Part shown: one piece after another, positions 1 through 13,104 of the stretch
How the letters are laid out: each line of letters starts with the position of its first letter
Position numbering within the stretch: position 1 is the stretch's first letter
Source: Streptomyces taklimakanensis
GTDB taxonomy: Bacteria; Actinomycetota; Actinomycetes; Streptomycetales; Streptomycetaceae
Length of the DNA stretch: 64,000 nt
Assembly (NCBI RefSeq): GCF_009709575.1
Contig: NZ_WIXO01000001.1
Location: 2,420,001-2,484,000 of the forward strand
Direction: 5' to 3'
Translations under genes and position numbers: made by a program
Notes under the pieces: model-generated
What the model was told of the DNA's origin: nothing
The model's database searches: none
The model's input: only the letters and a program-made list of their open reading frames with translations

Positions 1-404
1 TCGGCCCGCCCCGAGACGATCACCTGGCGGGCGATCGCGTGCCAGGGGAAGAGCAGCGAGACGTACGGGTTGACCTCGATCTCGCGGCCCTTGCGGGAGA
101 GATGGTTGGTGAAGAAGACGAAGCCGCTCTCGTCGAACCGCTTGAGCAGCACCGTGCGGGAGCTGGGCCGGCCCCGCTCGTCCGCCGTGGAGACGACCAT
201 CGCGTTCGGTTCGTACAGTCCCGCGGCCACGGCCTCCTCGAACCAGCGCAGGAACTGCCCGTACGGGGTCGGGGCGAGGTCCTCCTCCAACAGCCCCTCG
301 GCACGGTAGTGGGCCCGCATCGCGGCGGGATCCAGGTGCGGTTGGTGGGCGCGGGCTTCTCTGGCTGCGTCGTCGGCATGGGGCACGCGTTCATCTTGCA
401 GCAT
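1..404 (-). CDS. pdxH: Pyridoxamine 5'-phosphate oxidase, partial (3' end outside window)
   Basis: The translation has the PdxH order: an N-terminal MRAHYRAEG segment, then FLRWFEEAV, then [19 protein letters not shown], then the FMN-site region [16 protein letters not shown] and the [12 protein letters not shown] strand. The family oxidises pyridoxamine/pyridoxine 5'-phosphate to PLP with FMN and O2 in the cytosol. I chose the ATG at 404 because it is the most upstream in-frame ATG giving the usual short N-terminal extension. A GTG at 386 and an ATG further in are alternatives. The C-terminal half, including the family's conserved terminal motif, lies beyond position 1. The gene is divergent from citrate synthase. 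Confidence 0.9.
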   Translation of the reverse strand, partial: MLQDERVPHADDAAREARAHQPHLDPAAMRAHYRAEGLLEEDLAPTPYGQFLRWFEEAVAAGLYEPNAMVVSTADERGRPSSRTVLLKRFDESGFVFFTNHLSRKGREIEVNPYVSLLFPWHAIARQVIVSGRA

Positions 405-758
405 CCCCGGCGCGCGGCGGTCACACGGGGTGGCGGACGAGTCTGCCCGCTCACCGCGCTCCGTACACCTGGACGCGGGGAAACCACGAGTGTGCCGCAT
501 CTCACCTTTCCCCGCTTCCACTGAACCGGAAAGAATCGCAGGCCGGACGGCTGTGGCCGCCGCACACGCGGGTTATCGTGGCCGACCGGTCACCGCCCGG
601 CCGCCGCCGGCAGCCCACCGGCGGCGGGGGCGTGCCGGGCACCGACCCGAACGCGGGCCCCGCGGCGGCCGTCCGGGCCGGTGCGGAACCGACGGGGCCG
701 ACCGCCCCCTCGGGCCGGCCGCCGCCCATCCGCCGAACCACACACGAGGAGCCGCCTG
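405..758. other. Intergenic region between pdxH and citrate synthase
   Basis: About 354 bases separate the two divergent starts. I see no convincing gene: the frames here lack a recognisable product. It presumably carries the promoters of both flanking genes. The only clear element is the purine-rich acgagga (744-750) ahead of the citrate synthase ATG. Confidence 0.5.
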
Positions 759-1859
759 ATGTCCGACTTCGTACCCGGGCTCGAGGGAGTCGTCGCGTTC
801 GAGACGGAGATCGCCGAGCCCGACAAGGAGGGCGGTGCCCTCCGCTACCGGGGCGTGGACATCGAGGAACTGGTGGGCCACGTTCCCTTCGAGAAGGTCT
901 GGGGCCTGCTGGTGGACGGCAGCTTCGACCCCGGTCTCCCCCCGGCCGAGCCCTTCCCCATCCCGGTGCACTCCGGCGACATCCGGGTGGACGTGCAGTC
1001 CGCGCTGGCGATGCTCGCACCGGTGTGGGGCCTGAAGCCGCTGCTGGACATCGACGCGGAGCAGGCCCGCGAGGACCTGGCCCGGGCCGCGGTGATGGCG
1101 CTGTCCTACGTGGCGCAGTCGGCGCGCGGCCAGGGCCTGCCGATGGTGCCGCAGAAGGAGATCGACAAGGCCGAGACCGTGGTGGAGCGCTTCATGCGCC
1201 GCTGGCGGGGCGAGCCCGACCCCAAGCACGTCGCGGCCGTGGACGCCTACTGGTCGTCGGCCGCCGAGCACGGCATGAACGCCTCCACCTTCACCGCCCG
1301 CGTCATCGCCTCCACCGGCGCGGACGTGGCGGCGGCGCTGTCGGGCGCGGTCGGCGCGATGTCCGGCCCGCTGCACGGCGGCGCGCCCTCCCGGGTGCTG
1401 GGCATGGTCGAGGAGATCGAGCGGACCGGCGACGCCCGGGCGTACGTGACGGGCGCCCTGGACCGCGGCGAACGGCTGATGGGGTTCGGCCACCGCGTCT
1501 ACCGCGCCGAGGACCCCCGCGCCCGGGTGCTGCGCCGCACCGCCAAGGAGCTGGGCGCACCGCGCTTCGAGGTGGCCGAGGCGCTGGAGAAGGCGGCACT
1601 GGAGGAGCTGCACAACCGCCGCCCGGACCGGGTGCTGGCCACCAACGTGGAGTTCTGGGCGGCGATCGTGCTGGACTTCGCCGAGGTGCCGGCGCACATG
1701 TTCACCTCGATGTTCACCTGCGCCCGTACCGCCGGCTGGTCGGCGCACATCCTGGAGCAGAAGCGCACCGGACGGTTGGTGCGTCCTTCCGCGCGCTACG
1801 TCGGCCCCGGGCCGCGCGGTCCGCGCGAGATCGAGGGGTACGGCGCGGCCGCCGGCTGA
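759..1859 (+). CDS. Citrate synthase family protein (366 aa)
   Basis: This enzyme condenses oxaloacetate with acetyl-CoA (or propionyl-CoA in methylcitrate synthases). The start ATG gives MSDFVPGLEGVVAF, preceded by acgagga 8 bases upstream, and the length matches short actinomycete citrate synthases. Visible family signatures are RYRGVDIEELVGHVPFE near the N-terminus, PLHGGAPSRVLGM with an active-site His around residue 205, the GFGHRVYRAEDPRARVL motif with the second catalytic His, and the C-terminal stretch with NVEFWAAIVLDFAEVP. Many Streptomyces carry a main citrate synthase plus a shorter paralogue, and this is the shorter type. Whether it prefers acetyl- or propionyl-CoA cannot be told from sequence. 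A strong palindrome follows at 1877. Confidence 0.93.
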   Translation: MSDFVPGLEGVVAFETEIAEPDKEGGALRYRGVDIEELVGHVPFEKVWGLLVDGSFDPGLPPAEPFPIPVHSGDIRVDVQSALAMLAPVWGLKPLLDIDAEQAREDLARAAVMALSYVAQSARGQGLPMVPQKEIDKAETVVERFMRRWRGEPDPKHVAAVDAYWSSAAEHGMNASTFTARVIASTGADVAAALSGAVGAMSGPLHGGAPSRVLGMVEEIERTGDARAYVTGALDRGERLMGFGHRVYRAEDPRARVLRRTAKELGAPRFEVAEALEKAALEELHNRRPDRVLATNVEFWAAIVLDFAEVPAHMFTSMFTCARTAGWSAHILEQKRTGRLVRPSARYVGPGPRGPREIEGYGAAAG

Positions 1860-1876
1860 CCCTCCCCGCTTCCGTA

Positions 1877-1926
1877 CGGGCCGGCCCCGGCCAGGCGCAC
1901 CGGTGCGCCTGGCCGGGGCCGGCCCG
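1877..1926. terminator. 50-bp perfect palindrome between convergent genes
   Basis: Arms of 25 bases are perfectly complementary around the centre at 1901/1902 (ccaggcgcac|cggtgcgcctgg core). It lies 18 bp after citrate synthase and 9 bp after the convergent hydrolase gene, so it should act as a bidirectional terminator. There is no U-tract, as is usual in Streptomyces. Confidence 0.85.
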
Positions 1927-1934
1927 GCGGTCCG

Positions 1935-3590
1935 TCAGCGACGGGCGGTCGAGTCGCGCACGGGGACCTCGACGTGGGAGGGGCTGCCGGCGGGCGAGGA
2001 GAAGGTGAGCCTGGCGCCGAGCGGGTTGTGCTCGGCGTAGAGCGGATCGACGGTGTCGACCACCAGGGCGAGCCGGTGCCCGGCCGGCACGTCGTAGGCG
2101 GTGGAGAACAACTCCAGGTCCACCGCGAACGGCTCGCCCGGTTCCTTGTCGTGGAAGCTGAACGGCGCGTGGGTGACGAGTTTGCCGACGCCCAACGCGT
2201 TCACGTCGTACAGGTGGGCGACGAAGGTGCCGCTGGAGCGGTTGCTCGTCACCGTGGTGCGCAGCTTCACGGTGCCGCGGATCCGCTGCTCCTCGGCGTA
2301 CCGCCGCGACGTCCAGGCGGCCGAGTACCAGTCGGGCAGCAGGGGGACGGAGACGGTCGGCGGGAGGCTGAGGAACTGGTCCAGGAGGCCGGTGAGCATC
2401 ACGGTGCCGCCGTTCGCCCCCGAGTCCAGGCCCGTCAGGATCCTCTCGGTGTCGTTCAGCGCGATCCGTTCGGTGCCGGATGAGACGGCCTTCCAGCTCG
2501 GGTGGGACTCCTTCCCCCCGGCTCGGACGTCGAGGTGGACGGGCGCCTCCCGGTCGATGCCGTTGTCCTCGCCCTTGAGGTGGTGGTCGAGCCAGCGTTC
2601 GGCGCTGTTCCACACGTCGTTGGGCAGGCCCAGCAGGCCGGTCAGGTCGGCGGTCGCGTGGTCGCCGGGGCGGAACTCCAGACGCTTGGGGACGGTCAGC
2701 TTCTCGTAGAAGTCGGCGTACTGGTTGGGCGGGAAGATCGAGTCGCCCCAGGCGTTGCCCAGCATGATCGCGGCGCCGTTCGCGTTGATCCGGTCGAGGT
2801 ACGTCGCGGGGGAGCGCTTCTTCCCCCACTCGATCATCTCCCCCTCCTTCTCCAGGTCGGAGCCGAGGAAACCGGTGATGATCTCCCGGAACTCGTCGCT
2901 GGGGCGGCCGGTGAGGTAACCGGTGCCGGTGAGGAACGCGGCGGCCTGGGTGTGCTGGGTGCGGCCGCTGTAGATGGAACCGACCAGGTCGGCCCACCCG
3001 CTCATCGCCACCACGGCCTTGATCCGCTCGTCGTGGGCGGAGGCGAGCAGGCTGATGCCGGCGCCGTAGGAGATGCCCGCCATGCCGACGCGGTCGGGGT
3101 CGGCGGGGGTGTTGGCCAACGCCCAGTCGATGACGCGCGAGGCGTCGGCGACGTCGGGCGGCCCGGCGACCTCGATCTCGCCGCCGGACTGGAGGAATCC
3201 GCGGGAGTTGTAGGAGACCACGACGTAGCCGGACTCGGCGAACCTCCTCGCCTGGGCCAGGTACTCGACCTGCGGCATGGACCAGCTCGTCGGAAGCACG
3301 ACGAGCGGGTACCGGCGGCCGCCGTCCGCACCGCCCCCCACGTCGCCGGGGGCGACACCCCCTACGTCGCCGGGGGCGGCACCCCCCACGTCGCCGGGGG
3401 CGACGACGTTGGCGGCGAGTCTGGTGCCGCCGTGGCCGGGGATGTCGACGAACCGCACGGTCGTCGGGGCGGCGGTCGCGTCGGTGGAGGCGTGAGCGGC
3501 GGACGACGGGCCGACCACCGTCCCGGCCAGCACCGCCGCCGAGGCGACGACGGCCGCGGAGGTGCGCAGGTGCCTGTGAGGGTGTCCCAT
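1935..3590 (-). CDS. Secreted S15/CocE-type alpha/beta hydrolase (X-prolyl dipeptidyl-peptidase-like)
   Basis: A 551-aa protein with a clear signal peptide: basic MGHPHRHLR, hydrophobic AAVVASAAVLAGTVVG, then a likely cleavage near AHA|S (residue 33). The catalytic domain carries the nucleophile elbow GISYGAG (around residue 172), the preceding SYNSRGF strand and GDHATAD near the catalytic His. The C-terminal third is the beta-rich jelly-roll typical of the PepX_C/CocE class (LALVVDTVDPLY, HVEVPVRDSTARR). Members are extracellular serine hydrolases acting on X-Pro peptides or esters; the substrate here is unknown. Odd feature: three tandem APGDVGG units interrupt the N-terminal region (residues 64-87). 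It reads in the same direction as the FAD/Fe-S oxidoreductase gene, 171 bp behind it, and probably has its own promoter. Confidence 0.88.
   Translation of the reverse strand: MGHPHRHLRTSAAVVASAAVLAGTVVGPSSAAHASTDATAAPTTVRFVDIPGHGGTRLAANVVAPGDVGGAAPGDVGGVAPGDVGGGADGGRRYPLVVLPTSWSMPQVEYLAQARRFAESGYVVVSYNSRGFLQSGGEIEVAGPPDVADASRVIDWALANTPADPDRVGMAGISYGAGISLLASAHDERIKAVVAMSGWADLVGSIYSGRTQHTQAAAFLTGTGYLTGRPSDEFREIITGFLGSDLEKEGEMIEWGKKRSPATYLDRINANGAAIMLGNAWGDSIFPPNQYADFYEKLTVPKRLEFRPGDHATADLTGLLGLPNDVWNSAERWLDHHLKGEDNGIDREAPVHLDVRAGGKESHPSWKAVSSGTERIALNDTERILTGLDSGANGGTVMLTGLLDQFLSLPPTVSVPLLPDWYSAAWTSRRYAEEQRIRGTVKLRTTVTSNRSSGTFVAHLYDVNALGVGKLVTHAPFSFHDKEPGEPFAVDLELFSTAYDVPAGHRLALVVDTVDPLYAEHNPLGARLTFSSPAGSPSHVEVPVRDSTARR
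3330..3401 (-). repeat. In-frame 24-bp tandem repeat (three copies) in the hydrolase
   Basis: Three consecutive 24-bp units encode APGDVGGA, APGDVGGV and a last copy running into GG. They sit in a loop region just before the first core strand of the hydrolase. Tandem Gly/Pro repeats in this position are not part of the family and probably vary in copy number between strains. Confidence 0.85.
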
Positions 3591-3664
3591 GGGCCCTCTC
3601 CTGTCTCGGTCCGGCCCGGGAGCCGGCGCGTGTGGGGAAAGTGACCCGAGGGTAAAGTCCGGAA

Positions 3665-7904
<4,240 letters not shown>

Positions 7905-7932
7905 TCCCGCCTTCCGAAGCCCTTCCGGACGC

Positions 7933-7966
7933 ACCGGGCCCGGCCGCCGCCGCGGCCGGGCCCGGT
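7933..7966 (+). terminator. Terminator hairpin after serC
   Basis: A 15-bp perfect stem (7933-7947 with 7952-7966) and a 4-base loop begin 29 bp after the serC stop codon. Confidence 0.8.
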
Positions 7967-8015
7967 CGTCCCCGGCGTCCGTTTCCCCCGCCGCCGGTGA
8001 GGTACCCGGCGGCAC

Positions 8016-8408
8016 ATGACCACTCCCGGTACCGGACTGCGTCTCTTCGTCGACGAGCCGCGCGTCTGGCTGGCCACGTACGCCCCCGAGGGGGCGCCGG
8101 TGGGCACCGCCACGGCGATCGCCGTGGCGGACGACCGCGCCTACGTGCGCGTGCCCGGCCGGTCGGGCACGGCCGAGCGGCTGCGCCGCCGCCCCGAGGC
8201 GGAGATCTCCCCCGCCACCCTCGGCGGCACCCCGGCGGGTGCTCCGGTGAAGGTGGACGTGCGGCGGTTGACCGGCCGCGAGGCCCGGCACGCCGCCCGG
8301 TGCCTGGCCCGGAAACACCCGGTGCGGGGTTCGCTGGTGCCGCTGGGGCACTGGGCGATGCTCGACCGGTCGGTGCTGTACGAGCTGCGGCCGGTCGGCG
8401 AGCGCTGA
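8016..8408 (+). CDS. PPOX-class (split beta-barrel flavin-type) small oxidoreductase, 130 aa
   Basis: The protein has the compact pattern of F420/FMN-dependent PPOX-fold proteins of actinomycetes: FVDEPRVWLATYAPEGAPVG, then VADDRAYVRVPGRSGTAERL, then RRPEAEISPATLGG, and a C-terminal ARCLARKHPVR...VLYELRP. Such proteins reduce or bind diverse substrates through deazaflavin or flavin; the substrate is unknown. It follows the serC terminator, so it is probably transcribed separately, and it converges on the ABC exporter genes across a hairpin. Family assignment is from overall pattern, not from a catalytic residue. Confidence 0.7.
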   Translation: MTTPGTGLRLFVDEPRVWLATYAPEGAPVGTATAIAVADDRAYVRVPGRSGTAERLRRRPEAEISPATLGGTPAGAPVKVDVRRLTGREARHAARCLARKHPVRGSLVPLGHWAMLDRSVLYELRPVGER

Positions 8409-8409
8409 T

Positions 8410-8440
8410 CCGCCGGACGGGGGTGCGGGACGTCCGGCGG
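8410..8440. terminator. Bidirectional hairpin between PPOX gene and ABC permease
   Basis: The 10-bp stem ccgccggacg (8410-8419) pairs with 8431-8440 across an 11-base loop. It lies in the 38-bp space between two convergent stop codons. Confidence 0.7.
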
Positions 8441-8446
8441 AACGCG

Positions 8447-9319
8447 TCAGCGCGACAGCCGCCGGAAGCGCCGCACCGCCAGGGGCAGGAAGACGGCCGT
8501 GATCACCAGCGGCCAGACCACCGCCATCAGGGCGGCGTTCTGCTCGATCCAGCTCCCGCCGACGGGCGCCGGGTTGCCGAAGAGGTCCCGAACGGCGTTG
8601 GCGGTGGAGGAGACCGGGTTCCACATCGCGATGGCGCCCAGCCAGTCCGGCATCATCGACGGCGGGGTGAAGACGCTGGAGATCATGCCGAACGGGAAGG
8701 CGAGCGCGAACAGGTTCCCCGCCGCCTCCTGGTTGGGGACGAGCAGCCCGATGAACACCCCGACCCAGATCAGCGCGGAGCGCAGCAGGAGCAGCAGCGC
8801 GAACGCGTAGAGGGTGGCGAGCGCCCCGCCGTCCGAGCGCCAGCCGACCACCAGGGCGATCGCGGCCAGCACCAGCAGATCCAGCGCGGCGTGCAGCACG
8901 TCGGAGACCCCGCGCCCGGTGACCACCGCGGAGGAGGCCATGGGCATGGACCGGAACCGGTCGGTGACCCCGCGTTCCTTGTCGACCGCGACGGCCATCG
9001 CCGTGTTCATGAAGCCGAAGGCCATCGTCATGGTGAACATGCCGGGCAGCGCGTACGACTCGTAGTCCGCCGCGCCCACGTCCATGGCGCTGCCGAAGAC
9101 GTAGACGAACAGCAGCACCGAGACGATCGGGAAGCCGAGCTGCCAGGCGACGATGGACGGCTGCCGGAGAAGGTGCAGCAGGTCGCGGCGGACGATCGTC
9201 CAGCAGTCGGCGAGGGCCCAGTACAGGCGCCGCTCGGGGCCGTCGGGGAGGACGGGGACGCTCGTCGGGGTCGTCGCCCCGGGTTCGGCGCGGTGCGCGG
9301 GTTTCGGTGCGGTGGTCAT
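8447..9319 (-). CDS. ABC-2 type transporter permease (DrrB-like, 290 aa)
   Basis: This is the membrane half of a multidrug or antibiotic-type exporter. About six hydrophobic segments are visible after a short cytosolic N-terminus (for example [42 protein letters not shown] and [21 protein letters not shown]), along with the ABC-2 motif [18 protein letters not shown] used the ATG at 9319 because it overlaps the stop of the ATPase gene by 4 bases (ATGA), a classic coupling signal. Partner of the ATPase encoded upstream and probably controlled by the divergent TetR regulator. Confidence 0.9.
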   Translation of the reverse strand: MTTAPKPAHRAEPGATTPTSVPVLPDGPERRLYWALADCWTIVRRDLLHLLRQPSIVAWQLGFPIVSVLLFVYVFGSAMDVGAADYESYALPGMFTMTMAFGFMNTAMAVAVDKERGVTDRFRSMPMASSAVVTGRGVSDVLHAALDLLVLAAIALVVGWRSDGGALATLYAFALLLLLRSALIWVGVFIGLLVPNQEAAGNLFALAFPFGMISSVFTPPSMMPDWLGAIAMWNPVSSTANAVRDLFGNPAPVGGSWIEQNAALMAVVWPLVITAVFLPLAVRRFRRLSR

Positions 9320-10377
9320 GCGACGGTCTCCCTCTCCTTCGTCGTGTCCGACTCCCCGGTCGTCCCGTTCCCGTGGCCGTCCTCGGCCCCGGCGTCCGTC
9401 CGGTGGCCCGTCAGCCGGAGGAAGACCTCGTCCAGGGTGGGGCGTCGCAGGCCGATGTCCTCCACCCCGACGCCGAGGTCCTGCAGGGCGCGGGCCGCCT
9501 CGGTGAGGGCGGCCACCCGGTCGGTGACCGGCGCGTGGAGGCGGCGCTCCTCGGGATCGACGTACGGCTCGGTCCCCTCGTCCGCGACCCGGGCGAGCAC
9601 CTCGGCGGCGGCGGGGACGTCGGCCGCGTCGTACACCACCACCTCGACGCGGTCGCCGCCGACGGCGCTCTTGAGGGCGGCGGGGGTGTCGTCGGCGATG
9701 CGCACACCGCGGTCGATCACGGTGACGCGGTCGGCCAACCGGTCGGCCTCCTCCAGGTACTGTGTGGTGAGCAGCACCGTGGTGCCCGCGGCGGCCATGG
9801 AGCGCACCGCGTCCCACACCTCGTTGCGGCTGCGCGGGTCCAGACCGGTGGTGGGCTCGTCCAGGAAGAGCACCTCGGGCGCGAGGATCATGCCGGCGGC
9901 CAGGTCCAGGCGGCGCCGCATACCGCCGCTGTAGGTCTTGAGCGGCTTGTCGGCCGCCTCGGTCAGCGCGAAGCGCTCCAGCAGCTCACCGGCCCGCTGC
10001 CGGGCACGCCGGGCGCCCAGGTGGAACAGCCGGCCGAACATCTCCAGGTTCTGGCGGCCGGTGAGGATCTCGTCGACCGCCGCGTACTGCCCCGCCAGCC
10101 CGATCCCGCGGCGCACCCGGTCGGGTTCGCGCGCCACGTCGTGCCCGGCCACGGTGGCGCGCCCGGCGTCGGGCCGTACCAGCGTGGTCAGGATGCGGAC
10201 GGCGGTGGTCTTGCCCGCCCCGTTGGGGCCGAGGACGCCGTGCACCGTGCCGCGCCGGACGGCGAGGTCCAGGCCGTCCAGGGCCCGCTTGTCGCCGTAC
10301 CTCTTCACCAGGCCCTCGGCCAGCACGGCGTGCTCCGTGTGCCGGCCGGCCCCGGTGTCGCCGATCAGTGTCGTCAT
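9316..10377 (-). CDS. ABC transporter ATP-binding protein (DrrA-like, 353 aa)
   Basis: Complete ATPase: Walker [10 protein letters not shown] (~residues 48-56), Q-loop region [15 protein letters not shown], signature [15 protein letters not shown], Walker [16 protein letters not shown] and an H-loop replaced by the family's TTQYLEEAD. The GQYAAVDE Q-loop and the C-terminal extension with [15 protein letters not shown] are hallmarks of the DrrA (daunorubicin exporter) subfamily. It energises the permease encoded immediately downstream. The ATG is at 10377, and the intergenic region to the divergent TetR gene contains two operator-like palindromes. The natural substrate is unknown; it is not contiguous with the NRPS operon, so a role in exporting that product is speculative. 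Confidence 0.93.
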   Translation of the reverse strand: MTTLIGDTGAGRHTEHAVLAEGLVKRYGDKRALDGLDLAVRRGTVHGVLGPNGAGKTTAVRILTTLVRPDAGRATVAGHDVAREPDRVRRGIGLAGQYAAVDEILTGRQNLEMFGRLFHLGARRARQRAGELLERFALTEAADKPLKTYSGGMRRRLDLAAGMILAPEVLFLDEPTTGLDPRSRNEVWDAVRSMAAAGTTVLLTTQYLEEADRLADRVTVIDRGVRIADDTPAALKSAVGGDRVEVVVYDAADVPAAAEVLARVADEGTEPYVDPEERRLHAPVTDRVAALTEAARALQDLGVGVEDIGLRRPTLDEVFLRLTGHRTDAGAEDGHGNGTTGESDTTKERETVA

Positions 10378-10397
10378 GTACTGCCTCCCTCCGAACC

Positions 10398-10433
10398 GGG
10401 TACAGCGTACCCGATTGTGGGTACACCGTACTC
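10398..10433. promoter_or_regulatory. Paired TetR-type operator palindromes
   Basis: Two related 15-bp sites lie in the 89-bp divergent intergenic region: gggtacagcgtaccc (10398-10412, perfect 6-bp arms) and gggtacaccgtactc (10419-10433, one arm degenerate). Their centres are 21 bp apart, about two helical turns, as expected for two repressor dimers on the same DNA face. The divergent TetR-family gene at 10467 is the obvious ligand-responsive regulator. Confidence 0.8.
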
Positions 10434-10466
10434 AGTTTTTTCCCGCACCCGTAGGATGGAGGCACG

Positions 10467-11264
10467 ATGACGACCGAGAACAGCGACGGCGGCTACCTCA
10501 AGCGCAGCCTCGAACTCCTGTGGGGCTCCGGCGAGCGCCCCTCACGCGGCCCCAAGCCGGGCCTGTCCCTGGAACGCATCGTCGACGCGGGGGTGCGCAT
10601 CGCCGACACCGAGGGGATCGACGCGCTCTCCATGCGCCGCGTCGCCGCCGAGCTGGGCGTCGGCGCGATGTCGCTCTACCGCTACGTGCCCGGCAAGGCG
10701 GAGCTGCTGGAGCTGATGATCGACCGGGCCTACCGGATGATGCCCGGCCCCGACGCCCCCCGCGACGCCGGCTGGCGCACGACCATGCGCTACGTGGCCG
10801 TCGGCAACTGGCGGATGTACCTGGCCCACCCCTGGCTGCTCCAGACCAACCTGGCGCGCCCGGTCCTCGGCCCCGGCGGCATGGCCGGCTTCGACTACGC
10901 CCTGTCGGGACTGGCCGGGCTCGACATCACCGACCGGGAGCGGATGGGCTTCATCGTCGCCCTCGACGGCTACGTGGCCGGCTGCGCCCGCACCCACGTC
11001 TACGCGGCCCAGGCCGCGCGGCGGACCGGCATCAGCGACGAGGAGTTCTGGACCGCGCACGTGCCGATGCTGGAGAAGGCGATGCTCAGCGGCGCGTACC
11101 CGCACGCGGCCGCCCTCGCCGAGGACGCCTTCGCCGTCCCCGGCGAGAAACTCTTCGAGTTCGGCCTGGAACGCCTGCTGGACGGTCTGGAGGCGTTCGT
11201 CGAGACCGGGGGCTCCCCCGACTCCGGGCTGGGCCGCGGCGAGGGCGACACCGGCTGCGGCTGA
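10467..11264 (+). CDS. TetR/AcrR family transcriptional regulator (265 aa)
   Basis: The N-terminal helix-turn-helix is clear: LERIVDAGVRIADTEGIDALSMRRVAAELG then VGAMSLYRYVPGKAELLELM (residues ~33-85). The C-terminal ligand-binding domain is of the TetR_C_1 type (WLLQTNLARPVLGPGGMAGF, FEFGLERLLDGLEAFV). Unlike shorter TetR proteins it has a ~30-residue N-terminal extension. It is divergent from the DrrAB-like exporter and separated from it by two palindromes, so it very likely represses both itself and the pump and is released by an exported compound. ATG at 10467. Confidence 0.92.
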   Translation: MTTENSDGGYLKRSLELLWGSGERPSRGPKPGLSLERIVDAGVRIADTEGIDALSMRRVAAELGVGAMSLYRYVPGKAELLELMIDRAYRMMPGPDAPRDAGWRTTMRYVAVGNWRMYLAHPWLLQTNLARPVLGPGGMAGFDYALSGLAGLDITDRERMGFIVALDGYVAGCARTHVYAAQAARRTGISDEEFWTAHVPMLEKAMLSGAYPHAAALAEDAFAVPGEKLFEFGLERLLDGLEAFVETGGSPDSGLGRGEGDTGCG

Positions 11265-11313
11265 CCGCCCACGGTGCCCGGCGCCCGGCACGTGCCCGGC
11301 CCGGCGGACGCCC

Positions 11314-11820
11314 TCAGGCCGTACCGCGTCCGTGCAGCACCAGGGCCCAGGCCAGGCAGGCGAGGGCGGCGGTGGACGCCACCGCGCGGACGGTGTTCCA
11401 GCGGACCCAGGGCCGCTCGAAGCGCTGCCGCGCGGCGGTGTCGGCAGTGGCGTCGGCGGCGTCGGCGGCGTCGGCGGCGTCGAGCCGTTCGTTGAGCGGG
11501 ACGTTGACGGCCGCGGTGACGGCGAACACCACCAGGTACAGGACCAGTCCGGCGACGGCGGCCGGCAGGGCGGAGCGGTCGTCCCCGGTCCACAGCAGGA
11601 CGACCGCGAGCCCCAGCACGACGGGCGTCCCCATGAAGCACGTCAGGAACCGGCCGTTGAGGATCGCCCGGTTGATCTGTCGCATCGCGGTGGCGAACGT
11701 GCGGTCGTCCCCCCGGCCCAGCCCCGGCATCACCGCGTAGGCGAAACCGGCGAACAGTCCGGCCATCAGTCCCGTGGTCACCGTGCCGACCAGCAGCGAG
11801 AGCGTCGTGAGCGCTTCCAC
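11314..11820 (-). CDS. DUF1772 (anthrone oxygenase-like) membrane protein, 168 aa
   Basis: Four hydrophobic segments (LSLLVGTVTTGLMAGLFAGF, FMGTPVVLGLAVVLLW, AAVAGLVLYLVVFAVTAAV and VASTAALACLAWALVL) and the family motif FAGFAYAVMPGL...NRAILNGRF are seen. NVPLNERL is the other hallmark. I chose GTG at 11820 because a strong purine stretch (ggaaagggggg in transcript sense) lies just upstream; a longer ATG version at 11883 has a non-hydrophobic tail not seen in the family. Function of the family in bacteria is unknown, although some members are anthrone oxygenases. A loop carries an Ala-Ala-Asp repeat (DAADAADAADA) from a gcggcgtcg microrepeat. Confidence 0.8.
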   Translation of the reverse strand: MEALTTLSLLVGTVTTGLMAGLFAGFAYAVMPGLGRGDDRTFATAMRQINRAILNGRFLTCFMGTPVVLGLAVVLLWTGDDRSALPAAVAGLVLYLVVFAVTAAVNVPLNERLDAADAADAADATADTAARQRFERPWVRWNTVRAVASTAALACLAWALVLHGRGTA

Positions 11821-11945
11821 GCGGCCCCCCTTTCCGGACGTGGGCGGACACCCGTCCGTACACCGTGCTCGAAGCGGGCTCACCGTACCGCCGGACCGGT
11901 ACCGCTTCCAGGACCGCCCCCGGGCACGCGCCGGGTGTCCACGGC

Positions 11946-13013
11946 TCAGCCGGTCCCGCCGCCCGGGCGCCCGGACCGGCGCCCGGACCGGCGCAGGACG
12001 AGGAACAGGACGGCCCCGACGGCGAGGACGAGGCCGAGGCCGACGGTGCCGCCGCTCTCCGACCCGTCCGTTCCGCCGGCGGCGGTGTCGTCCCGGCCGG
12101 TCGCCTTCCCGTCACCGCCTTCGCCGCCGTCGCCGGACCGGTCCTCCCGTCGCGCGCTCTCGGGCAGGAACTCGTCGGCGAGCGGCATCGGCTGCACCGC
12201 GCCGCGTTCGCCCTCGGTGCCGTACAGCAGCGTCCGGCCGTCCGGGGTGAAGGCGACCGACTCCCCCTGGCGCTGCACCGGCACGGTCAGCGGCCCCAGT
12301 TCGCGCGGCCGGCCGTCCTCCCAGGCGTACAGGGTGCCGCCGAAGTAGCCGCGCACCGCCAGCCGGGTGCCGTCCGGGGAGAACGCGGCGTCGGTCGCCC
12401 ACAGGTCGATCTCCGCGACGCGGGTGAAGACGTTGGTGCCGGACGCGGAGAGCTCCTCGGGCCCGGCGTACAGCGCCCCGCCCCCCTTCTCCTTGCTGAC
12501 GATGTACACCCGTCCGGTGACGGGGTGGACGGCCAGCGACTCGGCGTCGCGCGGACCGTCGGCGTAGCGCACGGTGTGGCGGGTGGCCTCCACCGTCCGG
12601 TCGCCCAACTCCTCCGGTTCGGCGAAGCGGTGGATCCACACCTCGGTCCACCGCCCGCCGAAGTTGTCGCCGATGTCGCCGACGTGGACGCCGCCGGGAC
12701 CGACCGAGATCGCCTCCACGTCGCGCGGGGCGACGCCCGCGAGGGTGACGGTGGCGACCGTCCGACCGGTGCGGCCGTCCACGGCGTACACGTACGGCCC
12801 GTCGTCGCTGTCGTTGTGCGTCCAGTACACGCCGGGGTGGGCACGGCTCGCGGCCAGGCCGCTGGACTCGGTGATCCGCTCGTCCTCGATGGTGAAGCCG
12901 TCGGCGGGGTCGGACGCGGCGGCCGTTCCCGGCGTCCCGGGCGCCTCGACCGTCCGGACCGTCCCCGACAGGATCACCGTCGCCGCGCCCAGGGCGCACA
13001 CCAGCCTCCGCAT
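11946..13013 (-). CDS. Secreted, C-terminally anchored beta-propeller-like protein (355 aa)
   Basis: From the ATG at 13013 the protein starts MRRLVCALGAATVILSGTV, a signal peptide. The body has repeated propeller-like blades: SSGLAASRAHPGVYWTHNDS, YAVDGRTGRTVATVTL, VHVGDIGDNFGGR, AAFSPDGTRLAVRGY and VAFTPDGRTLLYG. The C-terminus has a Gly/Ser-rich spacer, a transmembrane helix (TVGLGLVLAVGAVLFLVL) and an Arg-rich tail. That predicts an extracytoplasmic domain tethered to the membrane. The function is unknown; the HNDSDD and GDIGDN segments resemble sequences of secreted phytase/esterase-like propeller proteins. An upstream in-frame ATG at 13085 exists but would precede the signal peptide with a non-conserved stretch. 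Confidence 0.75.
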   Translation of the reverse strand: MRRLVCALGAATVILSGTVRTVEAPGTPGTAAASDPADGFTIEDERITESSGLAASRAHPGVYWTHNDSDDGPYVYAVDGRTGRTVATVTLAGVAPRDVEAISVGPGGVHVGDIGDNFGGRWTEVWIHRFAEPEELGDRTVEATRHTVRYADGPRDAESLAVHPVTGRVYIVSKEKGGGALYAGPEELSASGTNVFTRVAEIDLWATDAAFSPDGTRLAVRGYFGGTLYAWEDGRPRELGPLTVPVQRQGESVAFTPDGRTLLYGTEGERGAVQPMPLADEFLPESARREDRSGDGGEGGDGKATGRDDTAAGGTDGSESGGTVGLGLVLAVGAVLFLVLRRSGRRSGRPGGGTG

Positions 13014-13104
13014 GCCCCCCAGCCTGCCATCCCCGCGCACGGGGACACCCGACGGGACGGGTGCCGCTCCGGACGGGCCGGGCACCCGGCGCTAGGCTGG
13101 CGGG

